Below are positions 26,875 to 35,915 of a stretch of 64,000 bases of DNA, piece by piece. The stretch spans positions 2,232,001 through 2,296,000 of the forward strand of contig NZ_CP126260.1 in the NCBI RefSeq assembly GCF_003234365.2, given 5' to 3'. The stretch is from Curtobacterium sp. MCJR17_020. Lineage in GTDB: Bacteria > Actinomycetota > Actinomycetes > Actinomycetales > Microbacteriaceae. The notes under the pieces were generated by a model. It was not told the origin of the DNA, did no database searches, and saw only the letters and a program-made list of their open reading frames with translations. Numbering within the stretch: position 1 is the first letter of the stretch; each line of letters starts with the position of its first letter. The translations under genes were made by a program, and so were the position numbers.

Positions 26875-29800
26875 TCAGCCGGGCGCGGGTTCCGGATCGG
26901 GCTCGCCCGGAACGGGCTGCTCCGGCTCGGGGTCCGGCTCCGGCGCCGCTGCGATCGGGAACGCATCGGTCACGGCGTCGGACTTCTGCGAGCTCGAGCC
27001 GTCCGTCGCGGTGACCGTCGCTCGGACCTTGACGGAGCTCGCGCCGAGTGGCGGAGTCGGCGCGGTCTCCCCGGCGTTCCAGCTGTCCGTCCCGCGGAAG
27101 ATGTTGCCGTCCTCGTCGAAGTACCAGTACGCGGTGTAGCGCACCGAGATCCCGGAGCCGCTCGGCCCCGTGACCGCGATCGCCTGCCCCTGCTGGGCAG
27201 CGGTCACCGAGAGGTTCGAGTCGAGGGCCGTGGCGTTGCCCGTCCACGACTGGTCGTCGGACGTGCAGAACGTGCTGCCCGGTCCGCCGCAGGCACGCAG
27301 GAGCATCTGCGCGGAAACGTTGCGCGCTCCGGACCCCGGCACGCCTGTCCAGGTCTGGCCCGGCTGCAGGCTGATCGGCTGCCCGCCGGTCTCGAGCTGG
27401 TAGTGGTGCGCGTTCCGCGAGGGAGCCGTGACGCTGACGTTCCAGAGGTTCGTCCCGACCTGCACGACGTCGACGGACGGTCGTCCGGTCCCCGTGGGAC
27501 GTTCGTACGTCACCGCGTCCGTGTACTCGACGTTGCAGAAGTAGCCGTTCGACACGGTCACGGCGTACCGCGTCGACCCGCCGCCGACGCCGTCGTCGCG
27601 CGTCGGGCTCGACGAACCGATCGAGCCGGACGGGTTGGCAGCGCAGTCGACGTTGCCCGAGCGGAACACCCCGTACCGCAGTCCGGACCCGCCTGCCGCG
27701 TCGGGAGCACCCCAGGTCACGGTCACGGTCGACTTCCCCGAAGAGTCCGCCTGCTCACCGGCGACGGCTCGGACGTTCGTCGGCTTGCCGGGCGTCCCGA
27801 CGGCCGTGCCCGTGGCCGATACCGAGTTCCACTGCACGACGGTGCCGTTGCGGTCGGCGTCGTTCCGGGCCGAGATCGTCACCTTGTACTGCGCGGCGCT
27901 CTGGGCTCCGGTGAACGAGGTGCTCGTCGCCGTGCCGGTGTGCCGGGTGCCGGACAGCCCCGGTCCCTCGATGGTCACGATGTAGTCGTCGACCGCGCTG
28001 CCCCGGTTCGGAGCGGGAACGGCCTTCCACACGACGTCGAGCTGGTTCGGCGTCGACCCGCTCGGTGTGACGGTGATGCCCTTCGGCGGCGCCGGCACGT
28101 AGTCGGCGCTGATCGGGGCCGAGCTGCCCGACGGCTTCGAGTCGCCGATCGCGTTCGTGGCGATGACCTGGAAGCGGTACGACGCCTTCGGGTCGAGGCC
28201 CGTCAGGGTGCAGACCGTGGCGGTGCCGCAGTTCTTCGCGACGCCGTTCGTGCCGATGACGCGGTACCCGGTGATGGGCGAGTTGTTGCCCTGCGGGGTC
28301 GACCAGGTCAGCGTGGCCTGGCCGCCGTCGTAGGACCCGGTCCGGGTGGGCGTGCCGGGGGCGTCGGGGACGTCCTGCACCGAGATCGTCACGTCGCCCC
28401 ACACGTAGCGGTCCGGGTCGTTCGTGGCGTCGGCGACCTGGTACTGCAGGTGGGCGTCCACCGGTTTGGCGCTGTCGGAGACGCGGACCTGCAGACGGGT
28501 GCGGTCGCCGCTCGGGGTCACGGAGACGCCGCTCGGCAGCCCGCCGGACAGACCACGGATGTTCACGACGCGCAGCCGCTGTCCGGGGAACGGGTTCGTC
28601 GGCTGGTCGTTCGTCAGGACGTCGATGGTGGTCGTCGCACCGCGCTTGGTGATCGACCGGTCGGCGCCGGGTTGCACGAGCGGACGCGTCGAGGCCACGA
28701 CCCCGACGGTCACGGTGCCGGCACGACCGGCGTTCGCGTCGTCCTGCACCCCGATGCCGATCGACGCCGTGGTGTTCTTCTTCGCGGTGTCGGCGACCGT
28801 GATGGTCAGCTGCTGCTTGGAGATCGTGGCGGTGGTGCCGGCCGCCGGACGGCCGACGACGGAGTATCGCAGCTCCGGCAGGTCCTTCGGGTACGGGTAG
28901 TCGGTGAGCTTCGTCAGGTCGACGGTGCGCGTCTCGCCGGGCTGCATCTCGACCGCCGAGCCGGTGAACGCCGGCGGCTGGTTCGACCGCGGCGTCACGG
29001 TGACCGGGAGCACGAGCGTCGCGACCCGGCCCTTCCCGCCGTCGGCCGCGGAACCGTCCGTGACCTCGAACGAGATGGACGCGTTGCCGTAGTACAGCTT
29101 CGACGAGGTGAACTGCAGGGTCGACGAGTCGACGACCAGGCTCTGGCCGTTCGCGTGCGTCGCCTTCACCGTGCCGCGGTCCGTGATCTTCGCCGTCTGG
29201 CCGTTCGCGGTCACGACGTAGTCCTCGAGCGGGATCCGGACCGTGGCCTCGCTCTTCACGGTGACGGCACCGGCCGAGCGGTTGATCTGCGGCAGGGCGT
29301 CGTCGAACCCGGGGACGTTGATGAAGCCGTAGGACACGATGTCGGGGTGGTCGACCCGTGCGACCGAGAACGGGATGACCTGGGACTCGTCGGTGAGCCG
29401 GACCGTGATCCGGCCGTCGTCGGTGAGCCGTGCGGTGTCGCCGTAGCCGTCGACGATCCCGACCTGCAGGTCGGCAGCGGTGCCCTCGGCGAAGAAGACG
29501 TTCTCGAGCACGTCGACGGTCACGCTCTCGCGCCGCAGGATGTCCTGCAGGTCCAGGGTGGTGTCGTCGACCTCGGGGCGGAGGGGCTGCGCGTCCGGGT
29601 CGACCGTGACGGTGAGGAACGCGGTGCTCGATCCCCCGCTGGCGTTCGCCACCGTGTAGAGCACGGCGTAGTCGCCCGACTTCGCGGTCTTCGGGGGTGT
29701 GACCCGGATCTGCTGCTTCCGCAGGATCTTCGCCGACACGTCGTCGGCGGTGGGCTCGGCCGCCGACACGGTGAGCTGGCCGCCCTCCGGGTCGGAGTCG

Positions 29801-32754
29801 TTCTGCAGCACCCGCACGGTCACCGACCCGCCGGGGCGGATGGTCACGTGGTCGGCCTCGGCGACGGGGTTCGACGCCTGTTCGGCCCGGGGGGCGATGC
29901 CCACGCGGACGGTACCGGTGGCACGTGCGCCCAGGGCGTCGACCACCGTGTAGGTGAACTCGTCGGTGCCGGCCGAGTAGTCGCCCGCCTCGTAGGTCAG
30001 CGCGTCGGACGCGACGTCGGTGACGGAGCCCTTGTCCGGGTTCGACCCGACGCCGACGAGCTGTACCGAGTCGCCGTCGGGGTCGATCCCGTTCAGCGGC
30101 ACCGAGATCCGCACCGACGAACCGGCCACGACCCGGGCGGTCACGGTCTGCGGGACCGGCGGGTTGTTGGTCGCGGCGTCCCGTTCGCGCACCGAGATCG
30201 AGACGGCGGCGTCGGCGTACTGGCCGTCCGGACCGGCGACCCGGTAGACGGCGGTGTAGTTGCCGGGGGTCTTCGGCGCGAGGTAGCGCAGGTGGTCGCC
30301 CGAGGCGAACAGCAGACCGCCGTCGCCGGGCACGTTCTGCACGAGCTCGGGCTCGAGGGTCAGGGGCTCGCCTTCGGGCTGGGTGTCGTTGTCGAGCACG
30401 TCGATGTTCGCGACGTCGCCGACCCGGACGGTCGCGCTGTCGGGCTGGGCGACGGGCGGCTGGATCCGGTCGGGCTTGGGGATCTCGACGACGGTGATCG
30501 TGCCGGTGGACGACGCCAGGCCGTTCGTCTCGGTGTAGCCGAACGACACCGGCCCGTCGAGCGGTGCGGTCAGCGTGACGCGCACGGTGTGCTGGTCGAG
30601 GATGCTCGCCTGGACCCCGCTGCCCCGCACCGGTCCGTCGAGGGCGGTGACGAGCAGCACCCCGCCCGCCGGGTCGATGTCGGTCGCGGTGACGTCGGTG
30701 TCCTTGCTCGACAGCGTGTTGACGAAGACCGTCTTCGGGGTCGTGATGGGCGCGGTCGAGGCGTCCGGCGGCGCGAGGATCGTGACGCGGACGATGCCGC
30801 TCGACGTCTTCACACCGTCGGTCACGGTGTACTCGAGCTGGTGGTCGCCGGCACTCGCACCCTGCACCCGGAACGTGCCCGCGTCGTAGCTCGGGGTGAC
30901 CGTCAGCCCCGCCGACGACGACACACTCGTGAGGGTCACGGTGCCGTTGCCGCCGCGGACGTGGTCGAGCGGCTCCACCGTGAAGGCCTTGCCGGCGTAG
31001 CCCTGCACCGGGAACGGGTCGGCACGCAGCGGCACACTCCCCTGCTTCGCCACGCGCACGGTCACCGAGCCACGGCCGTCGGCGCGTCCGTCGCTCACGA
31101 CGAGCTGGACGGCACGGTCGCCCGTGCGGCCGCTGTCCGCACGGAAGTCGAGCAGGCCGTCCGGGGTGGTCGACACCCGGTCGCCGTCCGAGGCGGTCGC
31201 GGACTTCAGGTACACCGGGTCGCCGTCGGGGTCGACCCAGTCGCCGAGCACGCTGCTGACGACGTGTCCGTTCTGCACCACGTCCGCCGAGGTGTCACGC
31301 ACCTGCCGCGGGGCCTCGTTCTGCGATTCCGGCCGCACCGTGACGCTGACGGTCGCGGTGTCCGATCCGCCGTTGCCGTCGGTGATCGTGTACGGGAAGG
31401 TCACGGTGCCGGTCGCGCGCGACGACAGCGTGACCTGCAGCCGTTGGCCGTCGGCGACGATGGCGACGCGGCCGGCGGACTCCGAGATGGACCCGACCTC
31501 GCTCACGATGATCGGGTCACCGTTCGGGTCGTAGTCGTTGAGCAGGACCGGGAGGCTCGTGGTGCGTCCCGGACGAGCGCCCAGGTCGTCGTCCACCGCC
31601 ACCGGCGGCTTCTGGTCCTTGTCGACCTCGGGGTCGTCGTCGGAGACCTGCTCCTGCTGCTGCTCGTCGTCCTGCTTGATGAGGTCGGCCCAGTTGTCGA
31701 TGAGCTGGCCGCTGCGGTCGATCGCCCAGGAACGACCGCTCGACGGGTCGTTGGCGACGACGGTCTGCCCGTTGTGCAGGATCTGCATCGTGCTGGTCCC
31801 GCCGGTGCTCGCGAGCCGCTGGAGCGCGTTGCCGTCGCAGGTGTCGATCGCCTGGCCACCGGCCCACGCCGCGTAGGTGCAGGACCCGTCGACGTAGGGG
31901 CGCGCCGCACGTCCGGACACCTGGAGCGCGGTGGCGTCGACGGACCCCGAGGCGCTGACCCGGACGAGTCCGGCGGTGCCTGCGACGGTGACGTCGGACG
32001 AGGTGTCCGACGATCGCTGGAGCGCGGGTGACGCGCCGACCCGGTCGCCGAGCTCCACGGTGCGGCCGTCGATCGACAGGGCACCGTTGGTGCGGTCGAG
32101 CACGGCCAGGTGGCCGTCGAAGGTCGCGACCTGGAAGTCGTCGGTGCGGTCCATGTCGACCTTCCACCGCTGGTCGACGGACAACGTCGACCCGACGTCG
32201 ACGAGCGATGCCGTGCCGGTCTTCGCCGAGTACACCGCGACGTGTCCGTCCGAGGCGTCGAAGACGGTGTCCGCTCCGAGCGTCAGGTCGGCCTTGGTCG
32301 AGGCGTCGAACTCGGCGAGGTCGGCCGCGGGCGTCGCCCACAGCTCGCCGGTGTCCTGGTTGCCGATCACCGCGGTGTCCCCCGCGAAGAAGACCTGGGG
32401 TGTCCCCGCGGGCAGGGTCACGGCGTCGCCGACGGTGGCGTCGGCGACGTCGACCTTGGCCACGGTCCCCTTGGTCTGGTCGACGCTGTACACCATGGAC
32501 CCGCGCTGCAGCACGGCAAGGTCGTCGCTCGCGGTCTCGACGGCGGTGTTCAGCTGGAGGACCCCGGTGTTGGCCCGGCCGACCGCTCCGTACTCGGCGG
32601 AGGGCACCCAGACGGTGCCGTCCCCGAGGTCGACGCGCTGCGTGTGGTAGCCGGTCGAGACGATCGCGGTCGTCGCGACGACCGCGGCGACCAGGACGGA
32701 GACCCCGGTGGTGACGGCGGCGGATCGGTGCTTCGCGACGAGCGCGCGGATCAC
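26875..32754 (-). CDS. Giant exported Ig-like / fibronectin type III repeat protein
   Basis: Starting at GTG 32754 (overlapping the kinase stop as GTGA) the protein has 1,959 residues. It opens with one signal-anchor helix (TTGVSVLVAAVVATTAIVS). Residues ~40-370 have a beta-propeller look with repeated short strands. From ~385 to ~1,450 come Ig-like/cadherin-like modules marked by N-D-x-D-P-x-G-D sequences such as NDYDPNGDPI and NDTQPEGEPL. About three FN3 modules follow (~1,465-1,690; LTWSTPQGNNSPITGYRV, GLDPKASYRFQVIATN). The end is a Pro/Glu-rich tail with no LPXTG sorting signal. It corresponds to the FN3 protein of PFNA clusters, but is much larger. Confidence 0.92.
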   Translation of the reverse strand: MIRALVAKHRSAAVTTGVSVLVAAVVATTAIVSTGYHTQRVDLGDGTVWVPSAEYGAVGRANTGVLQLNTAVETASDDLAVLQRGSMVYSVDQTKGTVAKVDVADATVGDAVTLPAGTPQVFFAGDTAVIGNQDTGELWATPAADLAEFDASTKADLTLGADTVFDASDGHVAVYSAKTGTASLVDVGSTLSVDQRWKVDMDRTDDFQVATFDGHLAVLDRTNGALSIDGRTVELGDRVGASPALQRSSDTSSDVTVAGTAGLVRVSASGSVDATALQVSGRAARPYVDGSCTYAAWAGGQAIDTCDGNALQRLASTGGTSTMQILHNGQTVVANDPSSGRSWAIDRSGQLIDNWADLIKQDDEQQQEQVSDDDPEVDKDQKPPVAVDDDLGARPGRTTSLPVLLNDYDPNGDPIIVSEVGSISESAGRVAIVADGQRLQVTLSSRATGTVTFPYTITDGNGGSDTATVSVTVRPESQNEAPRQVRDTSADVVQNGHVVSSVLGDWVDPDGDPVYLKSATASDGDRVSTTPDGLLDFRADSGRTGDRAVQLVVSDGRADGRGSVTVRVAKQGSVPLRADPFPVQGYAGKAFTVEPLDHVRGGNGTVTLTSVSSSAGLTVTPSYDAGTFRVQGASAGDHQLEYTVTDGVKTSSGIVRVTILAPPDASTAPITTPKTVFVNTLSSKDTDVTATDIDPAGGVLLVTALDGPVRGSGVQASILDQHTVRVTLTAPLDGPVSFGYTETNGLASSTGTITVVEIPKPDRIQPPVAQPDSATVRVGDVANIDVLDNDTQPEGEPLTLEPELVQNVPGDGGLLFASGDHLRYLAPKTPGNYTAVYRVAGPDGQYADAAVSISVRERDAATNNPPVPQTVTARVVAGSSVRISVPLNGIDPDGDSVQLVGVGSNPDKGSVTDVASDALTYEAGDYSAGTDEFTYTVVDALGARATGTVRVGIAPRAEQASNPVAEADHVTIRPGGSVTVRVLQNDSDPEGGQLTVSAAEPTADDVSAKILRKQQIRVTPPKTAKSGDYAVLYTVANASGGSSTAFLTVTVDPDAQPLRPEVDDTTLDLQDILRRESVTVDVLENVFFAEGTAADLQVGIVDGYGDTARLTDDGRITVRLTDESQVIPFSVARVDHPDIVSYGFINVPGFDDALPQINRSAGAVTVKSEATVRIPLEDYVVTANGQTAKITDRGTVKATHANGQSLVVDSSTLQFTSSKLYYGNASISFEVTDGSAADGGKGRVATLVLPVTVTPRSNQPPAFTGSAVEMQPGETRTVDLTKLTDYPYPKDLPELRYSVVGRPAAGTTATISKQQLTITVADTAKKNTTASIGIGVQDDANAGRAGTVTVGVVASTRPLVQPGADRSITKRGATTTIDVLTNDQPTNPFPGQRLRVVNIRGLSGGLPSGVSVTPSGDRTRLQVRVSDSAKPVDAHLQYQVADATNDPDRYVWGDVTISVQDVPDAPGTPTRTGSYDGGQATLTWSTPQGNNSPITGYRVIGTNGVAKNCGTATVCTLTGLDPKASYRFQVIATNAIGDSKPSGSSAPISADYVPAPPKGITVTPSGSTPNQLDVVWKAVPAPNRGSAVDDYIVTIEGPGLSGTRHTGTATSTSFTGAQSAAQYKVTISARNDADRNGTVVQWNSVSATGTAVGTPGKPTNVRAVAGEQADSSGKSTVTVTWGAPDAAGGSGLRYGVFRSGNVDCAANPSGSIGSSSPTRDDGVGGGSTRYAVTVSNGYFCNVEYTDAVTYERPTGTGRPSVDVVQVGTNLWNVSVTAPSRNAHHYQLETGGQPISLQPGQTWTGVPGSGARNVSAQMLLRACGGPGSTFCTSDDQSWTGNATALDSNLSVTAAQQGQAIAVTGPSGSGISVRYTAYWYFDEDGNIFRGTDSWNAGETAPTPPLGASSVKVRATVTATDGSSSQKSDAVTDAFPIAAAPEPDPEPEQPVPGEPDPEPAPG

Positions 32755-34163
32755 CCGGTGCTCCCGACGGTCGCGCACTTCTGCGCGCTCGCTGCACCGG
32801 TCTTGCCGTCGCGGTTGACCGCGACCGCGATGCACTCCTCGTCGCCGCGTTCCCCGGAGACGACGAACGTGGTGCCGGTCTGCTGGCTGGACGCGCCGTT
32901 CGACGAGATGACGTAGGTGTCGCCGCTCTTCAGACCCGGGTCAGCCCACGAGAACGACACCGCCTGCGCCGAGGGCTGTGCGCGGACGTCCGCCACCACG
33001 GGGATCGCTCCGGCGCCGAGTCGCCCGACGACGACCACGGTCGCGATGGCGAGGGCGGCGACCACGACGACGGCGAGGGACGTCGCCCAGACGAGCGTCG
33101 ACCGGGTGCGTCGGCGCGCACGTGTGACCGATCCGGTGCGGTGGACGGTGCCGACGCTCTGTGAACCACCGGCGACGACGCCGCCCTGGACCGCGCGGCG
33201 TCTGCGGCGACGGGCGCCGACCCGCGACGGCGGCTGGAGCTCGCGGATCATGGTCCGGTCGCCCTCCGGGGTCGGGGTCGCGATGGCCCACGCCTCGACC
33301 GCGACGTCGGCCGCGGTCTGCGGGATCCCGAGCTCGGCCTCGACCTGCTGGAACCCGCGCACGAGTTCGAGCACGGTCGTCGGGCGCGACGGCACCTTGC
33401 GGGACAGCGCGGTGGCGAGCAGGCGCTCGAGCGACGGTGGGACGTCGGTCCGACCGGTGGGCTTGACGCCGCCCTTGTCGATCCGGCTCATCAGGTCGCT
33501 CGCACCGTTCTTGCCGCCCCGGACCTCGAACGGGCTGCGGCCGGCGAGCAGGGAGTACACGGTGGCGGCGAGGGAGTACACCTCGGACTGGATCGTGCCG
33601 CGGGACTCGTCGATCAGGACCTCGGGCGCCGACCACGGGATCGACATGCCGATGGGCTCGTCCGGGTCGGTCCCGCCGATGGTGGCCGCGATGCCGAAGT
33701 CGGAGAGCACGGGGTTGCCGTACGCCGTGAGCAGGATGTTCGACGGCTTGATGTCACGGTGGAGCACGCCTTCGCGGTGCGCGGTCTCGAGGGCGGACCC
33801 GATCCGGACACCGATCGAGAGCACCTCGGACACCGGGATCGGCTCACGCCGGTACCGCTCGCTGAGCGACGAGGAGCACAGCTCCATCACGAGGTACGGA
33901 CGTCCGTCGGCCGCGACGCTCGCCTGGAACACCGTCAGGATCGACGGGTGGGTGCTGAGCCGAGCCATCAGGTTGGCCTCGGCCTGGAACATCTGCCGGA
34001 CGCGGTCGTCGACGACCTCGTCGAGCAGGACCTTCACCGCGACCTGACGACGCGGCATGTCCTGCTCGTAGAGGAAGACGTCGGCGAAGCCACCGGAACC
34101 GAGGACGTGCACGGGGCTGAAGCCGCCGATCACGGGCGGGTTGGACGGCAGGCGACGCGCCAT
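32751..34163 (-). CDS. Transmembrane Ser/Thr protein kinase (PknB-like)
   Basis: The 470-residue protein has an intact N-terminal kinase domain (residues ~10-275): GSGGFADVF glycine loop, QVAVKVL lysine, HRDIKPSN catalytic loop, SDFGIAA, and IPWSAPEVL activation segment. A basic juxtamembrane stretch precedes one membrane helix (LVWATSLAVVVVAALAIATVVVV, ~370), and the outside portion is a single FN3-like domain (VSFSWADPGLKSGDTYVIS) with two cysteines that could form a disulphide. PASTA repeats are absent. It is coupled by GTGA to the giant surface protein and is the Pkb2 counterpart of PFNA clusters. Confidence 0.95.
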   Translation of the reverse strand: MARRLPSNPPVIGGFSPVHVLGSGGFADVFLYEQDMPRRQVAVKVLLDEVVDDRVRQMFQAEANLMARLSTHPSILTVFQASVAADGRPYLVMELCSSSLSERYRREPIPVSEVLSIGVRIGSALETAHREGVLHRDIKPSNILLTAYGNPVLSDFGIAATIGGTDPDEPIGMSIPWSAPEVLIDESRGTIQSEVYSLAATVYSLLAGRSPFEVRGGKNGASDLMSRIDKGGVKPTGRTDVPPSLERLLATALSRKVPSRPTTVLELVRGFQQVEAELGIPQTAADVAVEAWAIATPTPEGDRTMIRELQPPSRVGARRRRRRAVQGGVVAGGSQSVGTVHRTGSVTRARRRTRSTLVWATSLAVVVVAALAIATVVVVGRLGAGAIPVVADVRAQPSAQAVSFSWADPGLKSGDTYVISSNGASSQQTGTTFVVSGERGDEECIAVAVNRDGKTGAASAQKCATVGSTG

Positions 34164-34213
34164 CGCTATCTCCTCCCCGGCCGAGCGGCCAACTCTCTCG
34201 TCGTGGCACAGTC

Positions 34214-34241
34214 ATTGTACGAAGCGCCGGTGACCGTCGAT
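34214..34241 (-). promoter_or_regulatory. Candidate promoter of the kinase gene
   Basis: On the minus strand TACAAT (34219-34214) is a near-consensus -10 box with ATCGAC (34241-34236) 16 bases upstream as a weak -35. It lies in the 140-base gap between the phosphatase and kinase genes, about 50 bases before the kinase ATG. Confidence 0.5.
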
Positions 34242-34273
34242 CCGCACACCGACCGCCTGTGGACGGGCGCACT

Positions 34274-34288
34274 CCCCCAGTTCGGGGG
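34274..34288 (-). terminator. Short G-C hairpin after the phosphatase gene
   Basis: CCCCC (34274-34278) pairs with GGGGG (34284-34288) around a 5-base loop, 15 bases past the phosphatase stop. It may partially terminate transcription before the kinase promoter. Confidence 0.5.
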
Positions 34289-34303
34289 GTCATGTGCCGG
34301 CGG

Positions 34304-35125
34304 TCAGTGCCGCGGCAGGGTGTCCTCGAGGTCGCCGTCGTCCGGGGCGGCATCGACCTGGAGCACCACGACGGTGACGTTGTCGCGGCCGCCGGCGACG
34401 ACCGCGTCGCCGACGAGGCGTTCGGCGAGTCCCTGCGCACCGGCTTCTCGAGCCGCGATGCGCGCGATGCCGGCGTCGCCGAGCTCCTTCGTCAGGCCGT
34501 CGGAGCAGACGATGTACCGGTCGCCCGCGCGGAGCGGCAGGGTCCACCAGTCGGGCGCCGGCGGTTCGCCGAAGCCGACCGCGCGGGTGATGACGTTGCT
34601 GTCCGGGTGCTGTTCGGCGTCCTCGGCCCGCAGCAACCCGGCGTCGACCATCTCCTGCACCACGGAGTGGTCCACGGTGACGCGGCGCAGCACGCCGTCC
34701 TCGATCCGGTAGGTCCGGGAGTCGCCGACGTTGAAGACGAGGGCCGCCGGCTGGCCGAGCGACGCGACCAGGGCGATGCCGGTGACGGTCGTGCCCGCTC
34801 CGATCGCGTTGCCGCCAGCTGCGCGCTCGATGTCGGCCGTGGCGAGCAGCAGCGCCCGCTGGATGCCCTGCCGCGTGGTGAAGGACTCCTGCGTCACCTG
34901 CTCGAGTCGACGCACGACGGCGTCGCTCGCGCGGTCGCCGGCGAGGTGTCCACCCATGCCGTCGGCGACGACGAAGAACGGCGCCCCGACGATGTAGCTG
35001 TCCTCGTTGTGGTCACGGCGACGACCGACATCGGTCGCGGCTCCCCACGAGAGCGTCAGGGTGGCGCCGTCGGCACCGGGGACGTCGATGGCGTGCGCAG
35101 TCGCTGCTCGGCCGAGTTCGGTCAC
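34304..35125 (-). CDS. PP2C-type Ser/Thr protein phosphatase
   Basis: This 273-residue soluble phosphatase has the metal-binding PP2C motifs RRRDHNEDSY, VADGMGGHLAGD, FNVGDSRTYR, VCSDGLTKEL and GGRDNVTVVV, all complete, so it should be active with two metal ions. It starts at GTG 35125, three bases after the FHA gene stop. In this locus it would reverse the phosphorylation set by the adjacent kinase (the PrpC counterpart of PFNA clusters). It has no membrane segment. Confidence 0.95.
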   Translation of the reverse strand: MTELGRAATAHAIDVPGADGATLTLSWGAATDVGRRRDHNEDSYIVGAPFFVVADGMGGHLAGDRASDAVVRRLEQVTQESFTTRQGIQRALLLATADIERAAGGNAIGAGTTVTGIALVASLGQPAALVFNVGDSRTYRIEDGVLRRVTVDHSVVQEMVDAGLLRAEDAEQHPDSNVITRAVGFGEPPAPDWWTLPLRAGDRYIVCSDGLTKELGDAGIARIAAREAGAQGLAERLVGDAVVAGGRDNVTVVVLQVDAAPDDGDLEDTLPRH

Positions 35126-35128
35126 GTT

Positions 35129-35884
35129 TCAGGATCGCTCTCTGGGGGGTCGGGGCGTGCCGTGTGCTGTCTGGTCAGTGGGCCACGGGGGAACCGGTGG
35201 GAACCCGTCCGCCGTCGGTGCGACCCGGAGGTACGGCGAGAGGACCTCGATGGCGTTGCCGTCACCGACCTCGACTACCGTACCCGTCAGCGCGACGATC
35301 GACGCACCCGATGCCATGCGGTACACCGGCGCGCCGGCCGGTCGGACGACGGTGCCGTTCGTGGACCGCAGGTCCTGCACCACCACGGCTTCGCCCTCGG
35401 CGTGGATGCGGACGTGCGAGGACGACACCTGCCCGTTGGCGGACCGCACGGTCACGAGTTCCGGTTCGGCGCCGCTGGTGATCCGCGGCAGCGACGGACG
35501 CCGTCCGATGACGACCGGGTGGTCCAGACGGAAGGTGCGGTCGCCGATGCGGATCGACGGCACGCGCGCCGCGGGCGCGGCAGGGGCGGACGGGAGGCCC
35601 GTGGCGGCTCCGGCGGGCACGCTCGGTCCGGCGGCGCTCCGGACACGGGCGCGGACGACCGTGTCCTCCGGATCGGCTCCGTCGTCGGCAGGGTCGTCGG
35701 CACGGTTGCCGACCGGCTCGGACGGCTCCGTGGGCGGTCGGATGACGGTGTCGCCGAGCACGTCGTCGAAGCGATCGCCGCCGGCACCGCGGGGTCGCCG
35801 GATGACGGTGTCCTCGATGTCGTCGTCGCGCAACCGGAGCCCTTCGGATGTGGTGTCCTCCACCGTAGACGATCCGGTCGACAC
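35129..35884 (-). CDS. FHA-domain protein with triple D-T-V-(I/V)-R motif
   Basis: Start GTG 35884 gives 251 residues; reading further upstream in this frame is non-coding in character and overlaps the next gene. The C-terminal half is an FHA domain (VVIGRRPSLPRI, VSSSHVRIH, RSTNGTVV) for phosphothreonine binding. The N-terminal half is acidic and disordered-looking and carries three near copies of a threonine motif: EDTVIRRP, GDTVIRPP and EDTVVRAR. By analogy with GarA-type FHA proteins these may be the kinase's target sites (inference). It precedes the phosphatase gene by three bases. Confidence 0.88.
   Translation of the reverse strand: MSTGSSTVEDTTSEGLRLRDDDIEDTVIRRPRGAGGDRFDDVLGDTVIRPPTEPSEPVGNRADDPADDGADPEDTVVRARVRSAAGPSVPAGAATGLPSAPAAPAARVPSIRIGDRTFRLDHPVVIGRRPSLPRITSGAEPELVTVRSANGQVSSSHVRIHAEGEAVVVQDLRSTNGTVVRPAGAPVYRMASGASIVALTGTVVEVGDGNAIEVLSPYLRVAPTADGFPPVPPWPTDQTAHGTPRPPRERS
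35586..35607. repeat. Copy of a dispersed GC-rich element inside a coding linker
   Basis: These 22 bases are identical to 60273-60294, an intergenic hairpin arm 25 kb away, yet here they lie inside the FHA gene, where they encode part of its linker (ATGLPSA). The element GGACGGGAGGCCCG recurs in several gaps of the window. Confidence 0.7.
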
Positions 35885-35915
35885 GTCACACCGCACCGAC
35901 GGCTGTCCGCACCGG

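Noticed and set aside
26875..27000. A sortase signal at the end of the giant surface protein
   Set aside because: The C-terminus is a Pro/Glu-rich tail ending EPAPG with no LPXTG, hydrophobic helix or basic tail.
25651..32031. A 2,126-codon open frame on the plus strand, opposite the DUF58, MoxR and giant surface protein genes
   Set aside because: It is a GC-rich antisense shadow: composition is Arg/Asp/Val/His-rich with no domain signal, while the minus strand carries three clear genes with overlapping starts.
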